From the NCBI GenBank assembly GCA_001414345.1, contig LLCB01000003.1:248001-312000 (forward strand): DNA of 64,000 bases, read 5' to 3'. The notes beneath the pieces are model-generated. The model saw nothing but the letters and a program-made list of their open reading frames with translations. It was not told the origin of the DNA and did no database searches. The position numbers were made by a program, and so were the translations under genes. This DNA comes from Hymenoscyphus infarciens (lineage: Eukaryota; Ascomycota; Leotiomycetes; Helotiales; Helotiaceae). Below, in pieces: positions 12,617 through 25,000 of this stretch (its first letter is position 1; each line of letters begins with the position of its first letter).

Positions 12617-13771
12617 TCCATATCATCATATTGATTGGCACATGAATGAACGTAAAACTCAAAAGCCCGGGAGAAGGGGCACCAAGTATCATAACCCAGG
12701 TTCGTGGGATGTACCTGACATGCCTAACATGGACATGGTGCGAAATCACTCCAGTATCGGCATCAGATAACAACATGAAAGTCCGAAAACTGATAACAAT
12801 ACTACAAAAACAATAGAAATAATACAAAATATTATTGACTTAGGATGGTTGCTGTTTTTCATGGCCGACATGTCCTCCTAGAACCTTTACTCGTTATTAA
12901 TTAGGACTAAACAAGGTCTGGCTCTGGCGGGTGCTCGCTTACCAAGTCGCACTTTCCTTCACAACCACAAACCCCAGTAGTTCAGCAACTCGAGACGAGA
13001 CAAGCAACACTCCAATTCTGAGAAGGAAAGAACAAATCGCCCTCAAGAAGTAGTTGTGCGTGATCTCAATCCAGGTAAGAGCGATGGAGCGACTCCCTTC
13101 CGTTTGGTTGGAAACCACAAGTGTGGGTTCACTCTCCCTCGCTCCTTCCCTCCCATCCCAAAGTCAATGAACTCAGAAACCCGACGCGAGACATGGACAC
13201 CTACCTAGAGTGAAATGACGAACTAATTTCGAAGTGTAATAACTCAAAAGTACAGGCTCGTGCCTACAACACCCCTACCTCGTTAAGTTTTAACAATGGG
13301 AAAGAAAACTCTAAAAAATACAATATATATTCTACGCGATTCTGAACATGCTAATTAATCTTGAAGTTGATACTTGTAACTTTTAGATTCGTTGTTGTGG
13401 TTTTATTGAGAGTAGTTATAACAGTTGAGAAGGTACTAAAATCGGAGGATCATCCCGTACGTTTCCAAAACAAGCAAACAACCTTCAAAGTCCCAAATAA
13501 CCACTTTTCTGCCAATCAATTCTTAATGGTTATCGTTGAGCTGTACAGGCCACCCGCAACGGGTGTCTACGCATAAGTGTGAAATGAAATACTTGATAGC
13601 TACAACAAGACCGTGTTTGACCCGGGCAGCCTTGAATGAGGTGTTGTAAGATTCTTTTGCTATTGCATGTTGTTGTTTTTTTTTGGGGGGGGGGAGTATT
13701 TGAAACTTCTCTGGTGTGCATTGAACGAGTGCTTGGTGACTTGCTCATTGAGCGGGCATGATTACCTACGG

Positions 13772-13890
13772 TACTCCCCCCCCCCCTAAATAAACGTGAA
13801 ACCTAAACCTTCTTTTTATGGTGCAACACCCGGACGATTTTAAGGTTCCCAGCTGTCAGGAATGACATTTAATTAGGGGGGGGGAGAGTA
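13772..13890. repeat. possible short inverted-repeat element with C-run/G-run ends
   Basis: TACTC followed by 11 C and TAAAT at one end is mirrored about 100 bp away by ATTTAATTA, 9 G and GAGAGTA. The inner sequence is not obviously palindromic. A similar G-run plus AGTATTT end also occurs at 13685-13701. It could be a small miniature element or simply coincident homopolymers. Confidence 0.3.
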
Positions 13891-14383
13891 TTTTCCAAGA
13901 GAAGAAGAAAGGAAAGAACGAACCACCCTGCCAAAGCGAAAACCGCATTAGCTCATATCGACCCATTTATTTCTCTCCCCTGGTGGTCGCTCCTTCCCTA
14001 TCAACCTTAAAACTGCCGAGCACAGGAACGCGAGGCGAGACACGATACTCCAAACCTTCGAAGGAAGGAGCGAACGGGGGAACGAACTCCCAAACCAAAG
14101 ATTTTCCCCGCCCAGGCTCCCACCTATTTGTTTCTCTTCCCAGATTTCAGATTAGTCCACAGCTATACGCAGAACGATGACGGAGACTCTTTACTTATCA
14201 TCAAAGTGTTACAAGTCTTACTTATACCAAAGTCACAACTTATTCATTAAATTTCATGAAAGGTGGTGGTATGAAGTTCTTGAATTTTCTTTATAGTCTA
14301 GCTTGGGGCGAATACTTGTAGGCTATAAAGAAAACTCAAGAATGTATTATGCCATGTTCATACACCCCAATGAAATTTCCTCG

Positions 14384-14418
14384 CGTTCCATACCACGTTC
14401 CATACCACGTTCCATACC
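14384..14418. repeat. 12-bp tandem repeat (CGTTCCATACCA)
   Basis: Nearly three perfect units are followed by degenerate ones (CCTTGTGACATACC, CACGCTCCATAGG). A short open frame across it shows periodic Arg-Ser-Ile-Pro, but there is no other support for coding. Confidence 0.75.
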
Positions 14419-14656
14419 TTGTGACATACCCGGCTCCACGCCACGCTCCATAGGCCAGATTTCAATGACCAAAATGGTTGTAGTTTCGACCGAACTCGAG
14501 GCTTTGGGTTTTGTTGAAACTTGAAAAGAAGTTAGCTTGAATAACAAATAGTAGAAGTGATCCTTTTACTTGCCGGAAATAGAGACGACAGAAAACGCTT
14601 AGGAAGATACTTAGCGAACTTGGTCAAAATGCGAAGAGAGGACTTCCTGTATAGAT

Positions 14657-15094
14657 TTAGATAATTTCTACTTGTAGAAACAGGGCTCGGGCTACCTGGG
14701 CTTGTGCATCTTCTTCGTCAAGATCGGATTCTCCGTTAAACTCACCCTCATCGATTTCGGAAAGATCAAGAAGACTGCTTCGTGTTCGTTCGGCCCAAAA
14801 TCTGCATCTCTCTTCATGGTACTCGATAGCCGCCTCTGATCGGATTGTTTGGCGTGCAACTTCGAATTCCGTAGCGAGCGTGAATTGTGCAATGCGTTGC
14901 TCTCCGTCGGGGTCATTGGCGTTAGTGTGTTTTGGAAATTCGGAGATCCGGCGGCGGAATTCTTCGAGGGTAACTTTGCCAACGAGGCGGTGTTTTGGTG
15001 TTCGCTCGTTGAAGGGGATTCCCCATTCTGTCAGTTGTTGGCGGATTTCTGACATTGTCTTTTGCTGCCACTGGATTTGGGTTAGGGTTGACAT
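14657..15094 (-). CDS. hypothetical acidic protein, 145 aa
   Basis: An intronless frame encodes 145 residues. It is predicted to be mostly helical and charged, with an acidic C-terminal tract (DLSEIDEGEFNGESDLDEED). The N-terminal part (MSEIRQQLTEWGIPFNERTP) has the spacing of a SAP-like or LEM-like helix-turn-helix, but this is only an impression. There is no signal peptide or membrane segment. Coding is supported by length in a gene-poor region and by charge-biased, non-repetitive composition. It may be a lineage-specific gene or a remnant of a larger one; the Met at 15094 is the first of the open frame. Confidence 0.5.
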   Translation of the reverse strand: MSTLTQIQWQQKTMSEIRQQLTEWGIPFNERTPKHRLVGKVTLEEFRRRISEFPKHTNANDPDGEQRIAQFTLATEFEVARQTIRSEAAIEYHEERCRFWAERTRSSLLDLSEIDEGEFNGESDLDEEDAQAQVARALFLQVEII

Positions 15095-16071
15095 TTTGTT
15101 GTGTGTCAGATATGAAAGAGGATCGTGTTTGAGATGTGCTTATATCTAGCTTGTCTTCAGCGAGGGGATATTCACCTATAAATTACAAAAGCGCGGCCTC
15201 GATGCCTAAGCTAATAAGACAAGATTCACCAATCAGAAAGTTTCAAGCAGGGTTTTCTTATGATAGACTATGAAAACGACAGTAACTCTTCTTAAACCTC
15301 AACATGTTAGCCCAGAGACATTGGAATGATTGCGGCTTCAATGATTGTAAAATCCTTATACTTTTGGCCCGCCTTTCGCACTTTTTTATTTACAGTGGCG
15401 TACGAAGATGTTGTTGCCAGTGATGTGCAGCATGGGGCTAGAAATCGCTGGAAGACAGCAGTTCGGTTCTCGAATCTCGGTTCTCGAGAATGGAGAAAAC
15501 TAGAATTTCGGACCTGCAGACTGCATAGTCAGAAACGAGGCTTTGACCAAAACAACAGCATTGCCAACCCAAACGTCGGTCTCTCCCGCCAAACCAATAC
15601 CTTGAGGTATTCATGATAAGCTCACTTGTCTCTCAGCTCAAACTAGACGTGAGTTTCCTATGTCATATTGGGTTAGACATCCCGGAAATGTTACTGTCAT
15701 TTTTAGCATTATCATCGAAACATACTGCTACTTCAAAACCTAAATTTCACAAGTGCAAAACACTTCGAGACCTGAGTTTATTCAAAGCTTCTTTGATTGA
15801 AATTAGTAGTGTTCTTATTACTGCTGTTTTGGGAAGCTGTATCTTCGAAAAGTGCCTTGTTGGGCAATCTAGTTAACGAGCAATGTGCCTTATGTTGCTG
15901 TAAAGATTTTGAAAACTTATTTTTCTTAATCTAGTCCCCTCGTTATCCTGCGACCAGGTTCTCGGGCTCTGTAGCTACTTTTTAGATTTTTGAAACATAT
16001 TACTTGGGTTGGGTTTTCAATTGGAGTAGTCAACACACCTCTCTTTAGCAAACGAATCAGAGCACAGGTAT
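15095..16071. other. intergenic, no supported gene
   Basis: Short open frames (for example 15326-15616 on the plus strand) have no recognisable domain. The 3' part may belong to the decayed gene at 16-17 kb. Confidence 0.4.
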
Positions 16072-17041
16072 TTGTTCAAACCTTTGGCCTTTGAACGACC
16101 AGGAAAGAGTAAAGGCACGCCGAAATATCTACAGAGTAGTCTTATTCATGAAGAAGATAAGAAGGCTATGTTTGATCAACTGGGATTAAAAGCAAAGAAT
16201 GTATGCTTCGCTCTGATGTACAGTACACAAGAGTTCGACTCTTACAGTTCAATTTCCTTGGTCTCAACAGAACAAAGATTGGTCTTATTTGAGATGTTTG
16301 CTGACTTGGTCTGTCTATTGCTTTCGATGGATCGAGTCCTCTTTACTACTCCTTCACGGCAAATTCGATTGGCCGCAAATGCGTCTCCTATTAGAACAGC
16401 AAAACAAGAAACAGCAGTTGATGATGCAAGATTCGTAGGTGCAACTGATTCAGTGATACTAGGATACCCCAGGATTTTGCAACTTAGTGGAGTGCACAAA
16501 AACTCTTCCTACTCCTTTGTTGTTTTTTTAAGTTACGCATGTTTCATCTCCCATCGCCAGGGGAATATAAAGGTGAGTAACAGGAGCACCAAGCTTCTGT
16601 TAGATGGAGGTGAAGCGAAAGGTGAGAGAGGATAGTCTAAGATGTGAACAAAGAAGAAAAAGCGGGCTGATGATAGTAGGAGGGTGACTTTCTAAATATC
16701 AGGGCGGGGGTACTTGAGACCATTTCTCCAAATTGACTACACCAGGAAAGTTATTTGAGATATGACGGTAAAAAAAGAAACGACAGCAGATGGCGCTAAT
16801 ACCCTTGCCCGCTTTGCGACAATCTTGTGTCTCATTGCTCTTGGCTCCAGGTAGCCATCGAGAGCTGACGATCACCAATCAAATCCTAATACTCCTTCGC
16901 CCTCTCCAAAAGAAGTTATCGGCTCGGATTCTGGCTCTTCGGATTATGGTTTTAGTAGTGTCAAATTTGAATCTTCTGAATCTCAATAACTCTCTTATTT
17001 CACTGCAATTTGAGAAAGTTGTCCGTATTCTGTGTCTCTAA
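16072..17041 (+). pseudogene. probable frameshifted remnant of a fungal hypothetical gene
   Basis: The longest open frame (16072-16635) does not look protein-like throughout, but coding-like pieces appear in alternating plus-strand frames. Near 16370-16430 another frame reads PQMRLLLEQQNKKQQLMM followed by QDS and a stop, and near 16885-16990 a frame reads SGSSDYGFSSVKFESSE. Peptides of the LEQQNKKRLxMARQEQD kind are common in tails of uncharacterised proteins of filamentous ascomycetes, from memory. The pattern suggests a gene broken by indels. Boundaries are approximate and no function can be given. Confidence 0.33.
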
Positions 17042-20000
17042 TACTGGTCCTCAACTTGGAGGTACGTTTATGTTGTATATTCTTCTTCGAAAGTGGTGTG
17101 ATTTGTTGCATAGAATTTTCTTGAACTGAGTAAATACCTAGCAGATGGTTTATATTTTAGTGTTTTGGCATCCTTCAGCGTCTTCCATATAGCGATAAAA
17201 AGAATAGATGAGGCAACCACCTGGTTGATGAATAGGCGACCGGACATATCGTTTACTTGAATCCAGGGGAAACGCGCTTCCGCCAGGGAAAGACCCCGAA
17301 AGTGTTTTTCATGGCCATGCTTTTCGCAATCTAATTGTCAAGCTGTCAAGTTCACTGTACAAAACTTTCTCCAACTCATCAAGACGTTAGATGAAAAACA
17401 GCAGGTGGCTTCAGATCCCCATCCCAATTCCAAGCATTGTTTTTGCATCGTTTTTGCATCGTTTTTGAAGCTTTCCACGTGAAGTGTGTTTCCAAAGTCA
17501 TACATCTGAATCTTGAAGACGTGTTACGGGATTTTGGTTCAGCACTACTTGATCCAATAGCTGGTCAACTACACGGCGATCAAGAAGTTGCGACTTCTAA
17601 TCAGCGAAAATCTATCGTTGCGATAACTCCAGCTCTCATCAAGAAAGCTGGGATATTGGGACGGATCAACATCCTATTTTCTAGTCATGAAAACTCAATT
17701 CAATCATTAGCAGAAGTAAAGCTTCCGAAGTTGACGCCACGAAACAAGAAACTTATGTTCAGCAGGCCCAAATGAGAAAACCCAATAAAACATCGCCGCA
17801 TCAGTCGATTACCTTGTTTGGCCACAACCTGGTATCTGAATCCTGGGCTTCATTATTTCTCTATCTTCCAGCTCTTTTCCAAATGGTAGCGCAAAAGCAA
17901 GTTCAATTCGTCAAGTATTCTTCAGCACCAACCTCAAAACAGAAATCACGACATATCGAATACAAGCCGTCGTGAACCGAGAGTTACACGATGAGAAATG
18001 CCAAACCGGTAAAGCTGTAGTGAGCCTAATTCTGTTCAGTTGTGGCACCGCTGGCTTTCTATCAACCCGTTTCAAGACGCTGCTCGCACTGCCACCGCAT
18101 CTCCATGCGGTGCTCACGAGAAGGTCACATTATGACTTTTTGTGGGAGGTTGACATGTGCAGTGGCAGTTTGATGTCTCAGCTGTCACGGTCAAGTACAG
18201 TGTCGTACAAGCCTCCACAAAGTAGGGTTATTCAACCGAAATTGTGTGGACTCGAATGAAAGGTGTGTCGAGAGTTGCGATGCCAACTCTCATCCTCTAC
18301 TGTAAAAACCAAACTTCTCAAAAACCTCTTCCATATCATAACATGCGGAATTGGAGAGTATATTTTGCCAATAAAGTAAGGAAAAAAAGCAAAACCGTAG
18401 TACAAAGGATTTTGGCCTAAGCCGTGGAACCGATCAAGGATATCGATGACACTTGTCAATATCGATCTCGTCGGAACGGATGTACATAGATCTAGGGACC
18501 AAACAATAACAGAAAGTGGCTGACAGTTTGTGGGAGAACATGACATATGTATGCAAATTTCATTTCCATCTCCTCGGAGTGTAGGTAACGGGAAAAAACC
18601 ATCTCGGGCGAGGCCGAGGTGCTACTCGACAGCTCGACGTCAACATAAGGCTTTCGGCTTGAGAAACCCGAGGAAGCTATCGAAAAGCTCTGGACGATCA
18701 TGTAGCGAAAACCTGTATTATGAGACGTGAGAAGCGATTGATGGTATTGATATCATGAAGTGTTCTCTGCTGTCTGTCGTGACATCGTCTGAACTTCTGG
18801 AGTCGATGATGTGGCTGGTGAGGTATCACCGCGCCAGCTTCCAACTGCATCACAAAGAACGGTAAAGAAATGATTGTAGTAGTTTTTCATGTACGCGAAA
18901 AGATGACAACAATGCATGTAAGTTCAAGTCACAAAATAGGGGGCGTCGCCAAGATGACCCTGCACCTTTCCGTGCCGTTCTCTTCTCCTCGGCAGGCGGG
19001 AGCCGGCCTTTGGAGGTGGGGTCGACCGGAGAGGGAATGGCGTTGTGGAAGATAAGAAAAGGGTCATAGTCTCATAGAAGGATTCTCGTGGAAAGAGGAC
19101 TAACATTCGTTCGGGAGCAATTTATAGAAGCTGGCGATGTGGAAAAAGCAAAAATATATGGAATGAGAAGGAAGGACCGGAGCGAGTGAGGAATGTATGT
19201 TAGCGAATGATCTGCAGCAGGCAAGAACATTACATTACATAACCTAGCGCCCTTTTTGGAAGCGAGGAAAAAGCACAGGCAGCTCGACGCGAGGACCCGC
19301 TGTCATTGGTCTCCACTGCTGGAAAATGGGAAAATGGGGGGCTTGCGTTTCCCTCCACTTCCTCCACCAACTCCTATCTTGATCGTTCGTCAGTCGTCAC
19401 CCAGCTTGAAAACTTCGCCCATAGATAGCAATGTACTCCGTCCCTCCCCATTGTTTCAGTCCAGTTCAGAAACTGCATTGCACCCTCCCGAAAGGCAGTT
19501 GGCATCGCTTTCCACTTACCTATCACCAATCTGAATCGACAATGTGCGACAGAACCATGGAAGCTCTTGATCTCTGGTTCGTGGAAGCGATGAAGCAATG
19601 AAGCAATGAAGCACGTGGAATTTGACACTACGACAAACACAGCTTCAAGATAGAGGCGTTACCTATCTAATTAGAGTCTCTCTAGGGCCAGGCATCGTGC
19701 TTCATCCCGCCGCTCCTGATCACTACCAGATCTGGCCTTCAATCTCTCTTTATGTGTTACCTCTCAAGCCTGGCCTCTTCTATTCATTACCAAAACCACC
19801 ATTTATACACCGATGACTTGCAGTATTCTACGAAAAGGCAACACATACACTATCGAAAGTGCAATGTCCGTAGCGAGGCCTGAAGAGGTCGAAGAGCGAG
19901 TGTAACCCGAGGTGACAGGTGGGGCAAGAGGTAGGTGCAAGCGCACTGCAAGTCAGAAGCCATGGCTTAAGCTTCTGACCCGTCGAACAAGCAATTAATT

Positions 20001-20655
20001 CGCAAATCAGAGAGACACATAGGCCGGTGGCGTATCACCTTGGGATGCTTATCGGGACCATGTATCTCAGCGAATAACCCCGACGGGTGCAACGAATCCA
20101 TCATGGAGCCCCACAAGTTTGCTCTCATGATAGATAACTTTGTCACTAAATGATTTTGTTTGTATTTAACCAAAGGCACTTCCCCAAAGTTGGGAATAGT
20201 TACATCGCCGGTTTTGCATATATCTTCTCATTTCTTTCTTTTTGGTTGGTCTTGAAAGGTTGAATGACGGACACGAAATCACGACTTTTCAGAGCGTATG
20301 CTTATCAGTATCCAAATCAGGATTCCAGACAGACATACTTGCAGGTCGAGAGGCTTTCACTATTGGCTGCGGCTGATTTCACCACTTCGCCGAACTGTTT
20401 GATCGGTATCGTCCGCTGGCCGGCCCCGCCTATCACTTCTCTGCATCGAACTACCCTTGTCAGAAATCCTTGTTCAAGCTTGCCACTGGGGCAGGTGTCT
20501 CTCACCATATATACTTCGAATTGGTCCTCTCAAATATATCAGGCAATTGCGGCATCATCGACACTTCATTCTAGCTGTGGGGAAGAGTTCGCTTGCTAGG
20601 AAATCCGGAAAATTCCCATTCTTCAGCGGCCCACCAGCTCATATTTTCGCCCGTG
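17042..20655. other. gene-poor region upstream of the permease
   Basis: Open frames at 17437-17775, 17772-17975, 18232-18546 (minus) and 19256-19534 were read in all frames and none shows a domain or a splice-consistent model. A piece around 17700-17770 reads as ASEVDATKQETYVQQAQ in an alternative frame and may be a further fragment of the decayed gene. The last few hundred bases are presumably the permease promoter and leader. Confidence 0.45.
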
Positions 20656-22404
20656 ATGGGTCCCTTTACAAAAAACGACAAGGTCGACGATATCGAGGCA
20701 TTGTCAACGGAGAAGAGATCTACCAACGAAAATGACAGCGGAGAGTTTATTCCAGATGATGGTGCTGTCGCAGCAGAAACCTTTGTCATTGGGGATAGCT
20801 TTTACGCCAGAGCCCAACGACTTGCTGGGAAATTCGGTGTTGAGCAGCGAGGCATTGAACGTGTGCCCAGCGATGAGCGAACCGATGCGGGAATGTCCCA
20901 GATTGGCACTTTGGTATGAAGTCCAGAAATATATCTTACCTCAACCCCTGAATCCACCACCTAACTCGATGACAGTGGCTATCTGCCAATATGGTCGTTT
21001 CTTCGTTTGCAATCGGGGCACTCGCATATCCCGTCTTCTATCTTGGCTTCATCGATACGATCTTGATTATCTTTTTCGTAAACCTTTTGGGTATTACTCC
21101 GGTCTGTTTCTTCTCGACTTTTGGACCTCGCTTCGGCTTGAGACAGATGGTTTTGAGTAGATTCTATTTTGGGTGGTATGGCGTAAAAATTAGTAAGTCT
21201 TCGAATGAGTTCAATAGAAATTCTTCACTAATTCCCCCAAGTTGCTGTGTTCAATATCCTCGCTTGTATTGGATGGTCCTCCGTCAATGTTATCGTTGGA
21301 GCCCAGCTTTTCAATGCAGTTAACGGTAATATGCCTGGATGGGCCGGAATTCTTGTTATTGCCGTTTCGACATTTTTGATTACACTCTTCGGTTACAAAA
21401 TTGTTCACACTTACGAGAGATATTCGTGGATTCCATGTTTGATCATCTTTTTGATCATCTTGGGAGAATTTTCTCACTCCGGACATTTCCAAAACATTCC
21501 CATGGGCGTTGGAAAATCCGAAGCAGGAGCGGCTCTTTCATTCGCAGCGTCAGTCTACGGTTTCGCAACCGGGTGGACTTCCTACGCTGCCGACTACACT
21601 GTTTACCAACCCGTGGGCCGCTCTCGAAAATCCATCTTCCTCTGGACTTTCGCTGGTCTCTCATTCCCACTTCTCTTCACGCAGATGCTAGGCGCTGCAG
21701 TTGCAACAGCAATGTCAATCGACGACGGAAAAAATGCATACATGGAAGGATACGAAAGTTCCGGAATCGGTGGTCTCCTCGCGGCAGTCATGGTTCCACC
21801 TCTAGGAAAATTTGGACAATTCTGTCTCGTCATCCTCGCCCTCTCAATCATTGCCAACAATTGCCCCAACATCTACTCCGTGTCGCTAACCCTCCAACTT
21901 CTCGCTCGTGCTTCTCAGCGCGTCCCTCGTTTCCTCTGGACATTTGTTGGAACTTGCATTTACGTTGCTATCGCTATCCCTGGATACGATCATTTCGAAA
22001 GTATTCTTGAGAATTTCATGTTGATCATTGGGTACTGGCTTGCTATTTACGAGGGCATTTCTCTTTCGGAACATATCTTTTTCAAGAGAGGATTTGGCGG
22101 ATATGATCCTGCGAATTATTTGGAGCCTAGCAAATTGCCTCCTGGAATTGCGGCCATCGCTGCCTTCTGTATTGGTGTAATGGGTGCAATTTTGGGAATG
22201 GCGCAAGTTGTGAGTTTACCCTCTTGCTTAATACTCTTGTTTTGAGAACGCAAGCTAACAATTTCATAGTGGTTCACTGGTCCTATTGGTAAACTATGCG
22301 GTGCCAAGTTTGGAGGTGACGTTGGTTTCGAGCTTGCATTTGCCTTTTCTGCCATCTCATACTGTATCATGAGAACTTTTGAGAAGAAGTACTTTGGTCG
22401 ATAG
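20656..22404 (+). CDS. purine-cytosine permease (NCS1 family, Fcy2-like)
   Basis: Four exons join in phase: 20656-20913, 20976-21192, 21242-22209 and 22270-22404, giving 525 residues, close to yeast Fcy2 (533). The N-terminal cytosolic part of about 85 residues (MGPFTKNDKVDDIEALSTEK) contains IERVPSDERTD, a typical NCS1 lead-in. About 12 membrane segments follow. Family features include TLWLSANMVVSSFAIGAL in the first helix, FGPRFGLRQMVLSRFYFGWYG, the SVYGFATGWTSYAADYTVY stretch, ISLSEHIFFKRG, and the C-terminal MRTFEKKYFGR. The protein should import adenine, guanine, hypoxanthine and cytosine with protons across the plasma membrane. An alternative non-ATG start upstream is not needed. Confidence 0.93.
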
Positions 22405-25000
22405 ATCGGCTCTCTAATGTTTCTCTGTTTTGTTTTCGCAACTGCTTGTTTTGTTTAGATTGATGATGTGGGGATTTCTTGGGAAGGCCAGGACCGTATG
22501 AGATACGAAAAGCTTTCTGTTTTGGGTCAAGGAACCAAGTAGGCTGAGAATAGATATGGGATATACCCCTTCATTTGTACTTGGATACGTAAAGATAGAT
22601 ATCTTTGAAAATTTTATGATCTTCTCATCATTACTTATTCGGCCCGTTACTTATTTTATCTTTTGTTGTCACCTAGAGATATGAAGCGTAAGCTTTTTTC
22701 AAGGACGAACAATGGATTAAGATGAATCGACAGGCATAGCAGCGACAGACAGGATTCCCTGTGCAAGCTTGGAACATAGGGCTTTTGAAAAATAATCTTG
22801 GTCTACACAAATTTTGCAAGTGAGTGGTAGCGTGAGAATCTATCGTGACATGTGACTATTTTGAGAACAGCTTACCCTTTGCTTTCTTGCTTACTTGCTG
22901 GCTTACTCGCAGCTTACTCAATGAGAGTTGGCGGAAAAGAGGGTGTGGGTGGTGATTGTGCTTCCCAATTATCGGAGAGGACCGACGCCGATGGAAAATG
23001 AGGAGGTTGGGGAGGCAGTCATTAAGCCTCCACATCACCTCTCAGCTGTTTGTCGCATTATCTCCCATCATAAACTATTTGTCCTTCGAGGATCCGCAGA
23101 GAATGACTCAACCCAAAAGCTTTTACGACGAGTCGGACGACCAAAAGTATTCAATCATCGCAAGTCCCTCTATCAAAATTCCAATTCCATTCTCCTAACT
23201 TTTCAGAAGAACGAAGAAAATCGGGTAAAGTTACAAGCACTATTTTTTTTCAAAATTTAATAATCTAAACCTTGTTACTTTCTCTTTATTCTCCTTAGCA
23301 GAATTCGCTGACTTTGCATTGAACAGAGCAAGGTAAGAATTTCGTCCCAGAATTCTTTACTGATATAAATGATGCCTTTCAATTCACAAGTTCTGGAACG
23401 GTTCCAACCAAGCAAATTAAACATAGTAAACATAGTAAACATAGTAAAGTAAGCAGCCCGTAGACAGAATAAGTGGCAGTAATTAGGCCTCACCCAAGAC
23501 AGTCCGCGACGTGTAAAACTCAACGCAAACACTGCCTAGAAGCTGGATAAAAACTAATCAGTTTCCACTGCTTCTACTTATATTCTATTTTGAAATTTTG
23601 AAATTTTTCTACGTCGTATTTTACGCTGCTACAAAGTTTCGTGGGGTCGCTGATTACTGCTACTTTTTCTGTCTACAGGGTAGGATGGTGGGATAGCGGG
23701 GAAGAATGAATTTTGTATTCTCCCTCTGAGTTTCCTTATGAGTCTCACGTTTTTAATCTAATAGACATACGCTTCTAGTACAACTTTGACATTCCAGGAA
23801 GGGTGTGACAAACTGTCCAGCCCTCTATCTACATACTTAGTATTCAAGTCCGCTAAACCCCCCCAAAACGCTAAGGTTTATAGATTTGATACTACCTTTC
23901 ACGTCTCAATCCGGCAACTCATAATATCAAGCCGCTTACAATTCATGAGGTACAACTTTTACTGTGGTACATGACGAGCAGAAAACAAAGGGCTTCCAGC
24001 CAAAATGGTCGAAACCCCCCCTCCAAGGGCGAGTGGGCGAGTTAGGACTCTGGAGAGAGGGAAGCTTCAACAGAGCTGAACAGCACCCGGGCCCAGAAGA
24101 AACGAAACGTACTACATACACTCTTCAAGCTCTAGCTAACACGGAAAAAAGTGCTCCCCTTTGAGTGATATCGTGTCAAACACTTCAAGCAGAAACGGAG
24201 AAACGAGGTGTAGTAACAGCAGTTTTATACTTTGACTAAAGTGCCAAAGAGACTCCTCGAGAAGCACGCCAGTGAAGTTCATTTGTTTTATCCCAACACC
24301 AGGGGATGTAGGTATTCGTGGCGGAGATTAGTATTTGATGTCCCTTGATTTCCTCTTATACGAACGACCTGGGAGAAGGTAAAGTTTAAATGCTGATTAT
24401 TCGAGACTAACTTGCACGATATATCTAATTGTGCGAAGTGGTTTGGAATAATCGGTGATTCTCCTAGATAATCTAGTACAATGTTTCCACTGACCGCCAC
24501 GAAGGGCCACACCTACTGGTGCAAGAACAAGTAACTTCCGTCGCCCCGAGAATATCCTAGGCAATATCTGGGAAGCGCCCAGATGGAAACTGGTAGGAGA
24601 ACCTTTCTTTGGAGACCGATGGGGTCATAGAAATTCTAATGTACCTTGACCTCCTAATTAGTAATTGAATAATTGAATAAGAAAACACTTAACGGAATAT
24701 CGTTGAAAAACAAAGTCCACAAGTGCATTCCAAAATCCTTTGATTTCGAGTAAATACAGCTCTACTGCAAGAGAGAATAAAACTTTCATTCAACCAGATC
24801 TGCGGTTCTCGGCAAATGGTCATGCGCACAGTACATCGCGGTGCCTAAAGATTGACGTGAAAACTTCGAGGTACTTCTTAGAAATAAGGGGTCTGAAATT
24901 TCGGCCTGTGCAGGTTGGATATGTGTCATTGTTCTGACACATGGAGGCCCGTTATGTAGTCACAGAACTTCTGGAAGTATTGAGCCCATCCCGTGCCGTG
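22405..25000. other. intergenic, no supported gene
   Basis: The first 300 bp hold the permease 3' region. The remainder is of mixed composition with only short, domain-free open frames. A TAAACATAG repeat lies at 23418-23448. Confidence 0.5.
23418..23448. repeat. TAAACATAG nonamer repeat
   Basis: Three tandem copies plus a partial copy are seen directly in non-coding DNA. Confidence 0.8.

Larger units (their letters stand above)
12617..14656. other. gene-poor region with homopolymeric G/C runs
   Basis: No open frame here has convincing coding character. The segments around 12.97-13.20 kb and 13.92-14.14 kb share loose similarity (CTCC-rich, GCGAGACA-type strings), suggesting old diverged duplicates. 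Three G or C runs of 9-11 bases occur at 13685-13694, 13776-13786 and 13876-13884. Confidence 0.45.
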
